This document shows positions 16,310-26,026 of a DNA stretch of 38,914 nt, one piece after another (the stretch's first letter is position 1; each line of letters begins with the position of its first letter). The stretch is from contig JACPTZ010000223.1 of NCBI GenBank assembly GCA_016192525.1, positions 1 through 38,914 of the forward strand. Reading direction: 5' to 3'. The DNA comes from Planctomycetota bacterium. Lineage in GTDB: Bacteria > Planctomycetota > MHYJ01 > JACPTZ01. A program made the translations under genes and the position numbers. The notes beneath the pieces are model-generated. The model was given only the letters and a program-made list of their open reading frames with translations. It ran no database searches and was not told the DNA's origin.

Positions 16310-19300
16310 CTACCGGAACCTCGGCCAGCGGCGGCGCATCCCGACCCTTGCCTCGAACGCGGCCTCGCGGACCTCCTCCGCCGGGTCCCGCTCCGCCTCC
16401 GCAAGCGCGGCGAAGGCCTCGTCGGAGAGAGGGCGGAGCGTCCCGATCGCCCGGGCCGCGGCCGCGCGCAGGCCGGCCGAGTCGCGTTTCAGGAGCGGCA
16501 GGATCCGGTCCATGGGCGTCCGGGCCGCATCTCCCCTGGCGAGCGTTCGCACGACGTGGAGGGCCAGGGCGTGTCGCGTCACTTCCGGATCTGAGTCCTC
16601 CAGGAACGCCTCCAACAGGGCATCGGCCGCCTTCCCGATCGTCGGCATCGCGGCATAGACCTCGATCAGGGCGGTCGGGTCTTTTCCCGTCAGGGCCTCT
16701 CGCAGGACGGACCGGGCGAGGTCGCCGGCCTCCCCCCCCCCGAGCAGCGCGAACGCGCCGCCGCGCCGCACGGCCGCGTCCGCGTGACGGAGCATCTCTT
16801 CCAGGGGCCTCTTCCGCGACGCGATCGACGCCGGGTCGCCGAGGAGTCCGCGGAGCGCCTCGCCCCGGACCGTTTCGTCCGTGTCCCGGAGGGCGTTCAC
16901 GAGTAAGTCCGGGATCTCGTCGATTCCGCGACCCGTTCGCAGGACCGCGAGCAGGGCGACCCGGCGGATCGCGGCGGAGGGGTCCGCCAGGAATGGACGG
17001 ACCGGGGCGAAGATCTCCGGGGAAGGCGCAGCGAATCTGGCGAGGAGGGAGAGGGCCGTCTCTTTCGCCTCGGAACGGGGATCGGTCAGGGCCCGAAGGA
17101 CCGCCGCCCGCGCGGATTCGGACGTGGCAAGATGCGGACCCAGCCCGTGCAGCGCCGCGCAGCGGACGCGTTCGTCCGGGTCGGCGGCGACCTCGACGAG
17201 ACGGGCGATCCCGGGCTCGCCGGCCCGGGAGAGCGCGAGGGCGGCCTCCGGCCGTTCGTCGAACTGGCCCTTCCGGAGGACCTCCTCAAAGACCGACAGC
17301 ACGGCCGCGTCTGATGCCCCCAGGCACATGAGCGTCTTCCGCGCCCCGCCATTCCTGGACCCGTCCGTGCCTCGCGCCGCCTCGACGAGCCGCGGAATCT
17401 GGGCGCGGACCGCCTCCACCAGCGGCGCTCCCTCCGGCCCCGCCAGTGCGCCGTCGATCGCCGCGTCCCGGAGGACTTCGGCGGCCATCGCCCGATCCCT
17501 CGCGTGGACTGAATCGAGCTTCCCGGCGATCGTCGGGAGAATGGCGGCGCGTTCCGCGAGCGTCAAGACCTTGCACGTCCAGTACACCTCGGCCCGGGTC
17601 TGCTCGTCCTCGTCCTCCAGCGCCTCCGCGAGGACATCGACCGCTCCGGTCCAGTTGGTCTTCGCCTCCACCAGGATCCTCACGAGCCTCACCCGAGCTC
17701 GCCCGCGAGCGTCCGGAATCGCGGCGACCAGGAGCGGCGAGGCCGCCGCCTTGTTCTTCCGCACCATTTGCCCCAGGGCGCCGGTCGCGGCGAAATTCGG
17801 ACCGTGCTCCTCCGATCCGAGCCGGCGGACCAGGGTCCGCACCTGTTCCAGAGAGACGATCGGACTGCGGCCGACGGCGCTGAGCGCCCACGCCTGGACT
17901 TGCGGGTCGCGGTCTGTTGTCGCCCGCTGCAGGGCTTCGTACACCGCGGGTCGCTCCGCCGCGAGCACTCCCAGCGACTTCACCGCGGCGCCCCGCACCC
18001 GGGCGTCTGAATCGCCGAGCGCCCGCAGGAGACGGGGGATGCTCTCTTCGACCATCGTCCGGCCCAGTCTTCCGAGGAGATCGGCCGCCGCCGCGCGAAC
18101 CCGGGGGTTGGCGTGCGGGAGCGCTTCGAGGAGTCGCCGGGCGTGAGCGGGCCCGTCACCGGCGAGCCACAGGAGGGTTCCCTCGAGGTGCTCGTGCGTG
18201 CGCCATTCCCCGGGGTCGATGGCCGACAGGATTGTCCCCGTCACGGACTCGTCCGGATCGGTCCCGGGCAGCAGGGCGAAGAGCGCACTTGCGGCGGAGC
18301 GCTTGAGGAACTCTTCCTCGGCGCGCAGGGCGGGAATGATCGCGCCGGAGAGCCGGGACCGAAGCGGCCGGGGGATGCCTCGTAGAAAGGACAGGGCCGT
18401 CTGAGGGGCGGAGGGGGGATTCCTCTCGAGGATACCGCCGAGCGACCGGATCGCGGCCGCCGGATCGCCCCCGCGAAGGAGTGAGACCAGCGAAACGGCG
18501 ATGCGGACCTGAAGGTCGTCCTCCTCGAGCGTCTGCGGTGGAAGTTCCTTCACCTCCGCGGCGTCCGCTCCGAGGTTTGCCGTCGCCAGGATCGCCCAGG
18601 CCCGGACGGACGGATCCGGGTCCGCCGCGGCGAGGGTCAGTTCCTTCTGGAGCGGCGTCGACGGGTTCATCCAGGCGATCGTCGAGGCGCCCTCGGCGCG
18701 GATCCGCGGGTCCGCATCCTTCAGCGTCTCTCGAAGGACGTTCAGGAGGCGTTCGGAAGGGGCGTCGATACGCAGTACGGTTTTCGCCGCCGCGAGGCGG
18801 AGGGCGACGGACCCGTCTTCCAGGGCCGACCCGAGGGCGGGGAGGGCCTCTCGCGCCGCGGCGCCGATCTCCGCCAGCGTGGCACAAGCCCGGACGCGGA
18901 TCTTCTCCTCCGGATCGGCCAGCAGGGCGACGAGGTTCGGCACCGCCGGGGACGCCTCCTCCCGCATTTCCGCGAGCGCGGCGGAGGCGTAGAACCGCAC
19001 GTTTGGATCCACGTCGGGAAGCGCGACGACCAGGGCGGGGACCGCTTCCCGGGCGTGGCGACCCCATCGACCGAGGAACTGGCCGGCGACCTTGCGCATT
19101 CCCAGGTCCGGATCCGACAGGGCGCGGGACATGATCTCGACCGCTTCGCGGTGCGCCAGATGCTGGGGGACGAGCCGGCCCAGCGCGCTGAGGAGTCTGG
19201 ACTTCCCCGGCGGATTTCCGGTTCGCAGCCGGGAGGCCAGTTCCTCCGCGGCCCTCGCGCAGGTCGCGGGGTCGAATCCGTTGAACTCGCCCGAAGCGCG

Positions 19301-19456
19301 CGACCGCACCTCCTCCCGTTCGTCCGCCAGGTGATCCGCCCACGCGGACACCGGATCGACCGCCGGCGGGGCCGACTCCTGCGCGGCCGCGGAGGGCAGG
19401 AAGAGGAAGAGGCCGACGATGAAGGCGGGCGCCCGGCCCGGGGAGTGCCAAGCCAT
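16310..19456 (-). CDS. Secreted HEAT-repeat protein
   Basis: A 1048-residue protein with a signal peptide (hydrophobic run FIVGLFLFLPSAAAQ, probable cleavage near residue 25) followed by an almost uninterrupted HEAT/armadillo-like solenoid. Repeats such as DPDLGMRKVAGQFLGRWG, DPNVRFYASAALAEM, DPEEKIRVRACATLAEIG, DSDARVRGAAVKSLGVLA and DPAEEVREAAFEA show the D-x-VR-x-A-A pattern. It is probably an extracytoplasmic scaffold; no catalytic motif. The frame is open to 21346, but the upstream part is antisense to the next gene, so the ATG at 19456 before the signal peptide is used. Divergent from the lipoprotein gene at 19547, with 90 bp between. Confidence 0.85.
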   Translation of the reverse strand: MAWHSPGRAPAFIVGLFLFLPSAAAQESAPPAVDPVSAWADHLADEREEVRSRASGEFNGFDPATCARAAEELASRLRTGNPPGKSRLLSALGRLVPQHLAHREAVEIMSRALSDPDLGMRKVAGQFLGRWGRHAREAVPALVVALPDVDPNVRFYASAALAEMREEASPAVPNLVALLADPEEKIRVRACATLAEIGAAAREALPALGSALEDGSVALRLAAAKTVLRIDAPSERLLNVLRETLKDADPRIRAEGASTIAWMNPSTPLQKELTLAAADPDPSVRAWAILATANLGADAAEVKELPPQTLEEDDLQVRIAVSLVSLLRGGDPAAAIRSLGGILERNPPSAPQTALSFLRGIPRPLRSRLSGAIIPALRAEEEFLKRSAASALFALLPGTDPDESVTGTILSAIDPGEWRTHEHLEGTLLWLAGDGPAHARRLLEALPHANPRVRAAAADLLGRLGRTMVEESIPRLLRALGDSDARVRGAAVKSLGVLAAERPAVYEALQRATTDRDPQVQAWALSAVGRSPIVSLEQVRTLVRRLGSEEHGPNFAATGALGQMVRKNKAAASPLLVAAIPDARGRARVRLVRILVEAKTNWTGAVDVLAEALEDEDEQTRAEVYWTCKVLTLAERAAILPTIAGKLDSVHARDRAMAAEVLRDAAIDGALAGPEGAPLVEAVRAQIPRLVEAARGTDGSRNGGARKTLMCLGASDAAVLSVFEEVLRKGQFDERPEAALALSRAGEPGIARLVEVAADPDERVRCAALHGLGPHLATSESARAAVLRALTDPRSEAKETALSLLARFAAPSPEIFAPVRPFLADPSAAIRRVALLAVLRTGRGIDEIPDLLVNALRDTDETVRGEALRGLLGDPASIASRKRPLEEMLRHADAAVRRGGAFALLGGGEAGDLARSVLREALTGKDPTALIEVYAAMPTIGKAADALLEAFLEDSDPEVTRHALALHVVRTLARGDAARTPMDRILPLLKRDSAGLRAAAARAIGTLRPLSDEAFAALAEAERDPAEEVREAAFEARVGMRRRWPRFR

Positions 19457-19510
19457 GCACCGACTGTAACACGCCGGGTCCTGCCACGCCAAGCAAGGAG
19501 TCTGCGTTTC

Positions 19511-19539
19511 TTGATTCCCGATGCACTTCGGGGTACGCT
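19511..19539 (+). promoter_or_regulatory. Probable promoter for the HEAT lipoprotein gene
   Basis: TTGATT (19511-19516), 17-base spacer, TACGCT (19534-19539), in the 90-bp divergent gap. The ATG follows 7 bases after the -10 box, so the transcript would be leaderless or start slightly upstream. Confidence 0.45.
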
Positions 19540-19546
19540 CCATATC

Positions 19547-21325
19547 ATGCTCCCCCGTCGCAGCGTCGCTGGACTCGTCACGCTGGCGCTCGGGGTGGTT
19601 TTCGTCCCGTCCTGCAGCCGCTCCCTGCACGGAGGGATCTGGGTTGCCCCGGGCCCCACTCCAGCCGCCGCTCCCGCGGAGCCGGACACCCCCGCTCAAG
19701 CCGGGGCGCGGAAGCTCCTCGCCGGGCTGGGACTGAGCGAGCCGGTCGGCGAGGAGCAGTTCGTCGCCTTTCTGGCGAGGCTCGACGGCGTCGACGAAGA
19801 CATCCTGCGGCAAGCGATCGAGGCCCTGGCCCGGCTCATTCCGGCGTGGGACTTCGTTCCCCCGCGCGACAAGCGACTCGCCCGATGGGACCTCCCTCCC
19901 TCGCTGGGCCGGAAGCTCTTCGATCTCGCCCGGCCGTACTATCGCCGGCGCCGGTGGATGGAGAACGACGGCGACGACTACGCGATCATGCTCACGCTCA
20001 CCGGGATTCTGGCCCGGATGCAGTACGAGCCCGCGCTTGATGAACTCATGAAGCCGGACGCCGGGGCGGGATTCGCGGGGCGTACCGTCCTGTGGTGGCA
20101 GGAGTGGGGCCGGGCCGCCTTTCGTCCGCTCCTCGATCGGTCGCGCACAGCCCGCGATTCCTGGCTTCGCGAACAGGCCCGTGAGATGCTCAGCCGCATC
20201 CGTGATCCCGCCGCTATTCCGGACTTCCAGGAACTGATGAACAGCGCGGACACCGCGGAGCGCACCGCCGCCGTTCGGGCCCTGGTCGAGATGGGGGCGC
20301 CGGTCGATCTGCGCCGGGAGCAGCGCCTGCTTCGCGACCCCCGGGCGTCGAACCCGGAACGCTGGGGGGCCATCACCCTCCTCGCCCAGGGGGGAGGCGA
20401 GAATGAGCTGCAGCAGGTGCGCGACCTCCTGAAGTCGGCGGCCGAGGATCCGCGCGATCAGTCCGACGAACTCGAGACCGAGGCGCGGCGGGCGATCGAG
20501 GGGCTCCTCGATCGTCGCGACCCCGAATCGATCGCCTGGATGCTGGAGTTCGTGCAGCGGCGCGCGCTCACGGAGCACGGTCGGAAGACGAGGACCGACG
20601 TGGCGGAGCTGCTCCTCCGCCGCAAGATCGCCCCGGCCGTCCCCGTCCTCTTCGCGATTCTGCACGACTCCTCCGATGTCGGCTCGATCCGTGACGCCAT
20701 CAAGCGCGGTCTCGACCAGTTCTATTACTCCCCGAACACCTCTCTGAACGATCCGTTCGGGGACCGCTATCTGCAGGCCCAGTCGCAACTGGACGACGTG
20801 TGGCGGGAGCGGGCGCGCGAACGGAGGTGGCAGGCGGGAGGGTGGAACGAGGAGGCGACCGAAGAGGACCTCGCGCGTCGGCTTGGGGAGCGCGGGTTTC
20901 GACCCCTGCCGGAGGTGTTGAGGCGCTACGTGGAAGAGGTGCTGAATCAGCAGGCCGCCCCTCGTCCCCCCGAGGCCCTGCGCGTGGCGCGGCAGGCGAT
21001 CCGGATCCTGGTCCGGGGGGGCTCCCGCACGCCGGAGGAGGGTCGGGCCGGGCGGGAGTGGCTCCTGGCGCTGTTCCGTCGCCGGGACCTGGACCCGGAG
21101 GCGGTCCGGGAGTTGAGGGTCCCCGCCATCGCGGCGGTTGCGGAGTCGTATTGGCGCGAACCGCTGGAGGCCCTGAAGCAGATCGCGGAAGACCCGGCGG
21201 AGGACCCTGTCGTGCGTCAGACGGCGGCCCGCGCGGTGTCGCACATCGACGGGTCGGAGGCCGCCTTCGAGAAACAGATCGAGGCCGAACGGAAGGCGAG
21301 GGAGAAGATCGTCGCACCGCCGTAG
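19547..21325 (+). CDS. Predicted lipoprotein with HEAT-like repeats
   Basis: A 592-residue protein. The N-terminus MLPRRSVAGLVTLALGVVFVPSC ends in a lipobox-like VPSC (Cys23), suggesting lipid anchoring. The rest is alpha-helical. The central part (about 180-330) has HEAT-like helical pairs (EQAREMLSRIRDPAAIPDFQELM, ERTAAVRALVEMG), and the final part ends with PVVRQTAARAVSHIDGSEAAF. No catalytic motif. The frame continues upstream of 19547 antisense to the divergent HEAT gene and is not used. It is followed 141 bp later by a Ser/Thr kinase gene in the same direction and could belong to the same envelope-signalling set; this is inference. Confidence 0.8.
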   Translation: MLPRRSVAGLVTLALGVVFVPSCSRSLHGGIWVAPGPTPAAAPAEPDTPAQAGARKLLAGLGLSEPVGEEQFVAFLARLDGVDEDILRQAIEALARLIPAWDFVPPRDKRLARWDLPPSLGRKLFDLARPYYRRRRWMENDGDDYAIMLTLTGILARMQYEPALDELMKPDAGAGFAGRTVLWWQEWGRAAFRPLLDRSRTARDSWLREQAREMLSRIRDPAAIPDFQELMNSADTAERTAAVRALVEMGAPVDLRREQRLLRDPRASNPERWGAITLLAQGGGENELQQVRDLLKSAAEDPRDQSDELETEARRAIEGLLDRRDPESIAWMLEFVQRRALTEHGRKTRTDVAELLLRRKIAPAVPVLFAILHDSSDVGSIRDAIKRGLDQFYYSPNTSLNDPFGDRYLQAQSQLDDVWRERARERRWQAGGWNEEATEEDLARRLGERGFRPLPEVLRRYVEEVLNQQAAPRPPEALRVARQAIRILVRGGSRTPEEGRAGREWLLALFRRRDLDPEAVRELRVPAIAAVAESYWREPLEALKQIAEDPAEDPVVRQTAARAVSHIDGSEAAFEKQIEAERKAREKIVAPP

Positions 21326-21466
21326 GGGCCCGTCCCGGCAGGGCACGGCTCAGGACGGTGGGACAGGCGTTTCAGCCTGCACCTCCTGCACGAGCCTTTC
21401 GCGGCCTTGACGGGCGCGTATCCGGGTGGGATGATGCCCTCGCCCACCGCTTCTCGAGGCATCTCC

Positions 21467-24400
21467 ATGGACGCCCCTTCCGCGGGTTCCCCATCGCCGC
21501 TCCCCGCCTCAGACATCAACACCGCTCTCCTCGACATGCTGCGGACTCTCGTCCGCGAGGGCGTGGTGACGGAGTCGGATGTGGAAACGGTCCACCGCAC
21601 GCAACAGCGGATGCAGGCGGAGGGGGTGGCGGTGCGTCTGGACGAGGTCATCGTCCGCGAGGGGATTCTGAAGGCCGACGATCTCCGCCGCTATCTCTCC
21701 CGTGAGGGGATCGAACTGCTCCAGTGCCCCACATGCGGAAAGAACTACAAGGTGCGGCACGCCGAGGCGGGCCAGAGCGTGTTCTGCCCCACCTGCTCGG
21801 CGAGGCTGGTCTCTCCCCTGGCCGCCACAACGCTCGACGCCCGGGCGCAGGGCCGCTCCCCCGCGGCGCCCCGCGAGGATCCTCGGGATCGGTCCGGCCG
21901 GCCGTTCGGGCGATATCAACTCCTGGAGAAACTCGGCCAGGGGGGAATGGGGATCGTCTGGAAGGCCTGGGACACGCAATTGAAACGGGAGGTGGCGCTC
22001 AAGCAGATTCTTCATGATGAGGCGGGGGACATCGAGCGGTTCATGCGCGAGGCGAGGGCGGCCGCGCGCCTGAGGCATCCGGGGATCCTCACGGTCCACG
22101 ACGTCGGGGTCCACGAAGGTCATCACTACTTCACGACCGATTACGTCGCGGGGCAGTCTCTCGACCGCCTGATGAAGGGGCCGTTGCCGGCGAGGCGGGC
22201 CCTGGAGATCGTCAAGTCGGTCGGCGAGGCGCTTGAGTACGCCCACGGCGAGGGGATCGTCCATCGGGACGTGAAACCCGCCAACATCCTCATGGATGCG
22301 AAGGGGCGACCCTTTCTCATGGACTTCGGCCTGGCCAAGGAATTCGAGGTCGATTCGAAGGGCGGTCTCACCGCGAGCGGGGACCTGCTGGGAACGCCGC
22401 TCTACATGAGTCCCGAGCAGGCGATGGGACGCAACAGCGAGATCGGGCCGGCGTCGGACCAGTACTCCCTGGGGGTCGTGCTCTATCACCTGCTGACCGG
22501 TCGAACGCCGTCGGGCGGAGAGAACATGCGGGAGCTGCTGAACGCAATCGCCGAGCAGGAGCCGCCGCGCGTGGGCCGGGTCAATCCGCGGATCCACCGA
22601 GACGTGGAGACGATCTGCATGAAGGCGATCGAGAAGGACCCTGGCCGGCGATATTCGGGCGTGGGGGAGTTCGCGGCGGACATCGGGCGTTATCTGGAGG
22701 GCGAGCCGATCGAAGCGAGACCGGTGTCGTCCGGGGTGCGTCTGCTGAGACGGGCCGCCAAGCACAAGGCCATCGTGCTGCCGGTCGCGGCCGCGATCGC
22801 GCTCGGGCTGGCCCTCGCCGGCTGGGGAGTCTGGTCCGCGCGCGAGTCGGAGCGAACGAAGGAGGCGGCCGTCCGCGAGGAGCGTGAATCCGGCGCCCAG
22901 TCCCTGAAGAAAGCGGCGCGAATCGGCGACGTCCTCACGCGTTGGGCCGAACTGGGGCCGACGCTGAGACAGATGGAGTCGAACTTCAGCGACGCCACGC
23001 TGTCGATGGAGGAGAAGAGGCGGCGGGGCGACCTCGCGTGGCCTCCGATCCGGAAGTTCGTCGAGGAGACTCCGTCGGATTCGGCCTCGCAATCGGTGAT
23101 GCTGGCCCTCTCAGGTTGGGCCCGTCGACTGGCCGGGGATGAGGACGAGGGCCGGGAGCTGATCAGGTGGGCGAGGCTGGCGGATCCGGACGTGCCCTAC
23201 GCGCCGCTCCTGGAGGCCTTGATCGACCTCGATCAGTACGCTGAGAAGCAGCCGCTCCCCACGATTTTCACGACGCCCACCACGATCGGGCTGGGTGCTC
23301 CTCCCGCGGAGACGGCGCCCATGAAGGAGCTTCGGATTCACGCCGAGCAACTGCTGAAGGAGGCGGAACAGAAGCCGCTCTGGGGGGGAAGCATGGCCGA
23401 GGACTTTCGCGGGGCGCTGGGCGCCCTGCAATCCATGCAGGCCGGGAAGTACGCCCAGGCCGAGGCCGGCTTGTCGGCGATCGTCGGGACGGGGGCGATG
23501 CGCCATTTCCGCTCGCCGCTCCTGCTGCAGCGGGGGAAGGCGCGGTACCTGCAGAAAAAGTTTCTGGAGGCCCAGTCAGACTTCGAGGAAATCGTGGAGG
23601 CCCGACCCTCCCAGCCGGAGCCCCGCGCGCTCAGCGGATTGATGAGGTACTTCAAGGCCGAGGAACTTGCCTTGCATGGAGAAGATCCGCGGGAGCTTCT
23701 GGACGCCGCCATCGTCGACCTCGAGGTCGCGCTTCGGCTGGACCCCAAGTCCGAGGCTTTCTACATTCAACGCGGAACCTGCTTTCGGGCGCGGGGCAAG
23801 GCCGACGAGTCCAGGGGCAAGGATCCGCGTCCCTTCTACTCAAAGGCTGTCGCGGACTTTGACGAGGCACTGGGAGTCTCTCCCGATTCCCCCGGCGCCC
23901 ACAACAATCGGGGATTGACCCACCTCAGTCTGGGCGACCTGCTGTCGGGCGCGGGTAGGGACCCTCTCGAGCCGTACGCCAAGGCCGTTGCCGACTTCGA
24001 CGAAGCCCTTCGTCTGGCCCCCGACCTCACCGTAGCCTATGTCAACCGGGGGAACGCGCACCGTCAGACCGGCAAGTTCCTCGCCAACACGGGACGGGAT
24101 CCCTTTCCGGAGTACGCCTCCGCCAACCTGGACTACACCGAGGCCATCAAGCGGGAGAGCGGGACGGGGCTGGCCCAGAATAACAGGGGGATCGCCTTCA
24201 AACTGCGGGGTGAAGCCGAGTCGTTCGCGAACAAGGACCCGGGCGAGTCGTTCAAGTCGGCGCTGGCCGACTTCGACGAGGCCCTGCGGCTTTGCCCGGA
24301 CTACGCCGACGCCTACGTCAATCGGGGCAGCGTTCATTCGAAGATCGGCGACGCCGAGGCCGCCGCGGGAAGGGATCCGATTCCCTCATATGAGCGTGCC

Positions 24401-24874
24401 ATCGCCGACTACGGCGAGGCCCTGCGCGTCAAACCGGACCACGTCCTGTCCTACCTCAATCGTGGGGACGTCTATCGGGCTCGTGGGGATGCGGAATTCT
24501 CCGCCGGGAAGGATCCGCGCAGCTCGTATCAGCGCGCCATCCAGGACCTCGACGAGGCGATCCGGGTACAACCGCGAAACGCCCTGGCATACAGTAATCG
24601 CGGAAACGTCCACCTCAGAATGGGGGAACATGAGACGCAGGGAAGCCAGGAGCAGAAGCACGCCTGGGAAAGGGCCTTGAACGACTACGACAAGGCCGTG
24701 GAGGTGAACCCGAAGTACTGGCGGGCGCTTTTCAACAAGGGCGCCCTGCTGGAGATGATGGGGCGAACCGCGGACGCCGTCGCCGCGTATGAGGCGGCCC
24801 AAAAGATCAACCCGAGTTTGCCGGCCATCGAGGAGGCGCTCAAGGTCGCCAGGGAGAAACTGGGCGGGAAGTAG
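21467..24874 (+). CDS. Ser/Thr protein kinase with zinc ribbon and extended TPR-like repeats
   Basis: A 1135-residue protein (start ATG 21467 with GAGG 7 bases upstream; ATG 21431 and TTG 21407 are alternatives). In order: a helical N-terminus, a zinc ribbon (CPTC 87-90, CPTC 107-110), a PknB-type kinase domain (about 148-412) with GQGGMG loop, Lys179, HRDVKPANI (catalytic Asp268), DFG 286-288 and MSPEQ, a membrane helix (about 435-455), a helical linker, then about seven TPR-like units (about 725-1110). The units are about 46 residues rather than 34 because a G(K/R)DPxxxY insertion separates helices. It probably phosphorylates cytosolic targets and displays the TPR part outside; substrates unknown. 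A weak TTGACG-17-GATGAT lies at 21407-21435. Confidence 0.93.
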   Translation: MDAPSAGSPSPLPASDINTALLDMLRTLVREGVVTESDVETVHRTQQRMQAEGVAVRLDEVIVREGILKADDLRRYLSREGIELLQCPTCGKNYKVRHAEAGQSVFCPTCSARLVSPLAATTLDARAQGRSPAAPREDPRDRSGRPFGRYQLLEKLGQGGMGIVWKAWDTQLKREVALKQILHDEAGDIERFMREARAAARLRHPGILTVHDVGVHEGHHYFTTDYVAGQSLDRLMKGPLPARRALEIVKSVGEALEYAHGEGIVHRDVKPANILMDAKGRPFLMDFGLAKEFEVDSKGGLTASGDLLGTPLYMSPEQAMGRNSEIGPASDQYSLGVVLYHLLTGRTPSGGENMRELLNAIAEQEPPRVGRVNPRIHRDVETICMKAIEKDPGRRYSGVGEFAADIGRYLEGEPIEARPVSSGVRLLRRAAKHKAIVLPVAAAIALGLALAGWGVWSARESERTKEAAVREERESGAQSLKKAARIGDVLTRWAELGPTLRQMESNFSDATLSMEEKRRRGDLAWPPIRKFVEETPSDSASQSVMLALSGWARRLAGDEDEGRELIRWARLADPDVPYAPLLEALIDLDQYAEKQPLPTIFTTPTTIGLGAPPAETAPMKELRIHAEQLLKEAEQKPLWGGSMAEDFRGALGALQSMQAGKYAQAEAGLSAIVGTGAMRHFRSPLLLQRGKARYLQKKFLEAQSDFEEIVEARPSQPEPRALSGLMRYFKAEELALHGEDPRELLDAAIVDLEVALRLDPKSEAFYIQRGTCFRARGKADESRGKDPRPFYSKAVADFDEALGVSPDSPGAHNNRGLTHLSLGDLLSGAGRDPLEPYAKAVADFDEALRLAPDLTVAYVNRGNAHRQTGKFLANTGRDPFPEYASANLDYTEAIKRESGTGLAQNNRGIAFKLRGEAESFANKDPGESFKSALADFDEALRLCPDYADAYVNRGSVHSKIGDAEAAAGRDPIPSYERAIADYGEALRVKPDHVLSYLNRGDVYRARGDAEFSAGKDPRSSYQRAIQDLDEAIRVQPRNALAYSNRGNVHLRMGEHETQGSQEQKHAWERALNDYDKAVEVNPKYWRALFNKGALLEMMGRTADAVAAYEAAQKINPSLPAIEEALKVAREKLGGK

Positions 24875-24899
24875 CGCGCCCCCGCTCCTCCTCCCGAAG

Positions 24900-25991
24900 T
24901 CATTCCTCCTGCCGATCGGTTTCCCCGCCGTCCGTCGGGCGGCCCATGAACTCCAGCAGCGTCCGGGCGGCCGTCTGGACAATCCCGCTCGACTCCGCCG
25001 AGAGGCGTGTCATCAGGCATGCGGTGTCCGAGTCCGGGAAGTTCGCCAGCGCCCGGATGGCGAGGACCTGAAGCTCCTCGGTGGGAGCGTCGCGATTGCC
25101 CTGGGCGGCGTACTCGAACACGGCGCGCGCCTCCGGGCGGCGGATGTCCAGCAGCGCCTGCTCGATCCGGTCGGCCTGGTCCCCGGCGGTCTCCCCGCGC
25201 CGCTGGAGCAGGAAACTCGCCGCCGGCCCGTTCCCCACGGTAGCCAGACCCCGCTCCGCCGCCGCGATCAGCGGATCGTCGGGGAGCCGTTCCTCCCGAC
25301 CGGCGAGGCTCATCAGCGCCTCCGCGGCGTCGTCGTTCTGCACTCCGGCGATCACCTGAGTGATCCGATCCCGGTCCGTGAGGTCGGATGTCTCCTCGTA
25401 CCGTGCCGCCAACGCGCGGACCATCTCCCCGTCGGCCACTTTCCTCAAGGCGGTGAGACAGGCTCGCGAGAGGGTCTCGTCGTGCGTCTCCAGGAGTGTC
25501 TTCAGGAGCAGCAGGGCGGAATCCCGGCTCATCACGGCCGCGAGTTCGTGCGCCAATTCCTCCTTTCGGTCGCCGGTCGGAAGCGCGGAGATCGATTCCA
25601 CAAGAGCCCGAACGCGTGTCGGTGAACCGGCGCGCTTCGGGTCGTCGGGGGTCTCCATTCGATCGACTTCCCCGCGGTCCCTCTCATGCGCCACTTCCAG
25701 CACCGGCAGGTCTTCCTCCTCCCGGGGGCTCGCCGTGACCGACGAATGAAGTTCGGCCTTCGGCGACGGGACCGTCGCATCCGCAGCCCGCCCGGCCGCA
25801 ATACGGGAAGGCGAGGGCGGCGGAGTCAGGCGCGTTCTTCCGGCACGATCCCGTATCTCTCTTTCTCCGAGTCCGAGAAGGACCAGCGTCCCCAGGACCA
25901 GGATCGCCACGCCAGACTTGAGGCGGGGCTGTGTCCCAGACGCGGATCCTTCGGTCGAGATTCGGCTTGTCCTGGCGCGGGTGTTTTTCAT
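24900..25991 (-). CDS. Membrane-anchored HEAT-like protein
   Basis: A 363-residue protein: a basic N-terminus, one membrane helix (about 27-42, GVAILVLGTLVLLGLG), a disordered Pro/Ser/Glu-rich linker to about 125, then helical repeats (TRVRALVESISALP, EELAHELAAVMSRDSALLLLKTLLET, LQVLAIRALANFPDSDTACLMTRL). It is similar in style to the other HEAT proteins nearby but shorter. No enzyme motif. Convergent with the kinase gene (25 bp apart) and 35 bp downstream of the PPC-lipase gene on the same strand, so likely its operon partner. Confidence 0.7.
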   Translation of the reverse strand: MKNTRARTSRISTEGSASGTQPRLKSGVAILVLGTLVLLGLGEREIRDRAGRTRLTPPPSPSRIAAGRAADATVPSPKAELHSSVTASPREEEDLPVLEVAHERDRGEVDRMETPDDPKRAGSPTRVRALVESISALPTGDRKEELAHELAAVMSRDSALLLLKTLLETHDETLSRACLTALRKVADGEMVRALAARYEETSDLTDRDRITQVIAGVQNDDAAEALMSLAGREERLPDDPLIAAAERGLATVGNGPAASFLLQRRGETAGDQADRIEQALLDIRRPEARAVFEYAAQGNRDAPTEELQVLAIRALANFPDSDTACLMTRLSAESSGIVQTAARTLLEFMGRPTDGGETDRQEE

Positions 25992-26026
25992 GTCCGGCTC
26001 CCTCTTTCATTCGTTCCCAGGGTCCG

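Noticed and set aside
16213-16404. N-terminal extension of the HEAT-repeat protein to 16404
   Set aside because: Arg-rich low-complexity residues precede a good ribosome site and membrane helix at 16212.
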